From JAENZQ01 sp964553505 (GTDB lineage Bacteria; Bacillota; Clostridia; Peptostreptococcales; JAAYPU01): a DNA stretch of 5,308 bases. The notes below the pieces were generated by a model, which made no database searches, was not told the DNA's origin, and saw nothing but the letters and a program-made list of their open reading frames with translations. Both the position numbers and the translations under genes were made by a program. Positions within the stretch are counted from its first letter, which is position 1. Each line of letters starts with the position of its first letter. Positions 5,291 to 5,308 of the stretch are shown here, piece after piece. The DNA lies in the NCBI GenBank assembly GCA_964553505.1, contig CAZKKX010000175.1:1-5308 (forward strand), in the 5' to 3' direction.

Positions 5291-5308
5291 AATATCATGG
5301 GGCATTAG

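Overview
The window looks like chromosomal DNA from a low-GC, endospore-forming Gram-positive bacterium, most likely a member of the Clostridia in the broad sense. The base composition is A+T rich and most starts have strong AGGAGG-type ribosome binding sites. It carries a LysM/GH18 spore-cortex hydrolase behind a sigma-E-like promoter, a Firmicutes-type multi-S1-domain protein, and DUF3810 and DUF1232 genes of types found in Firmicutes. Genus cannot be fixed from the sequence alone.

Layout. The left edge (1-673, minus) is the N-terminal part of a ribosomal protein S1 homologue that runs out of the window. Divergent from it, 912-2327 (plus) encodes a three-LysM GH18 glycosidase of the YaaH/SleL spore-germination family. 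It converges on a membrane-anchored HExxH metallopeptidase-like DUF3810 protein (2400-3521, minus), and a 10-bp perfect hairpin lies between the two stop codons. Then come a 62-residue membrane protein (3744-3932, plus), a fragment that repeats part of its 3' end (3929-4000), an unassigned hairpin-rich spacer, a DUF1232/YkvA-type protein (4179-4625, minus), and a divergent 47-residue single-span membrane protein (4774-4917, plus). The right end holds a tRNA-Val(GAC) gene with its own sigma-A promoter and, directly behind it, an imperfect palindromic mini-element resembling a MITE.

How the genes relate. Strands alternate almost gene by gene, so these look like separate short transcription units rather than a pathway operon. 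The only clear physiological theme is sporulation and germination through the SleL-like enzyme. The others are housekeeping (S1, tRNA) or of unknown function.

I found no CRISPR array, toxin-antitoxin pair, phage gene, transposase or obvious defence system. The points most worth a second look are C at position 33 of the tRNA-Val anticodon loop, the frame-consistent partial duplication behind the 62-residue gene, the palindromic element abutting the tRNA, the S1 leader hairpin, and two structured spacers with no recognised RNA family. I see no convincing case for a new multi-gene system.
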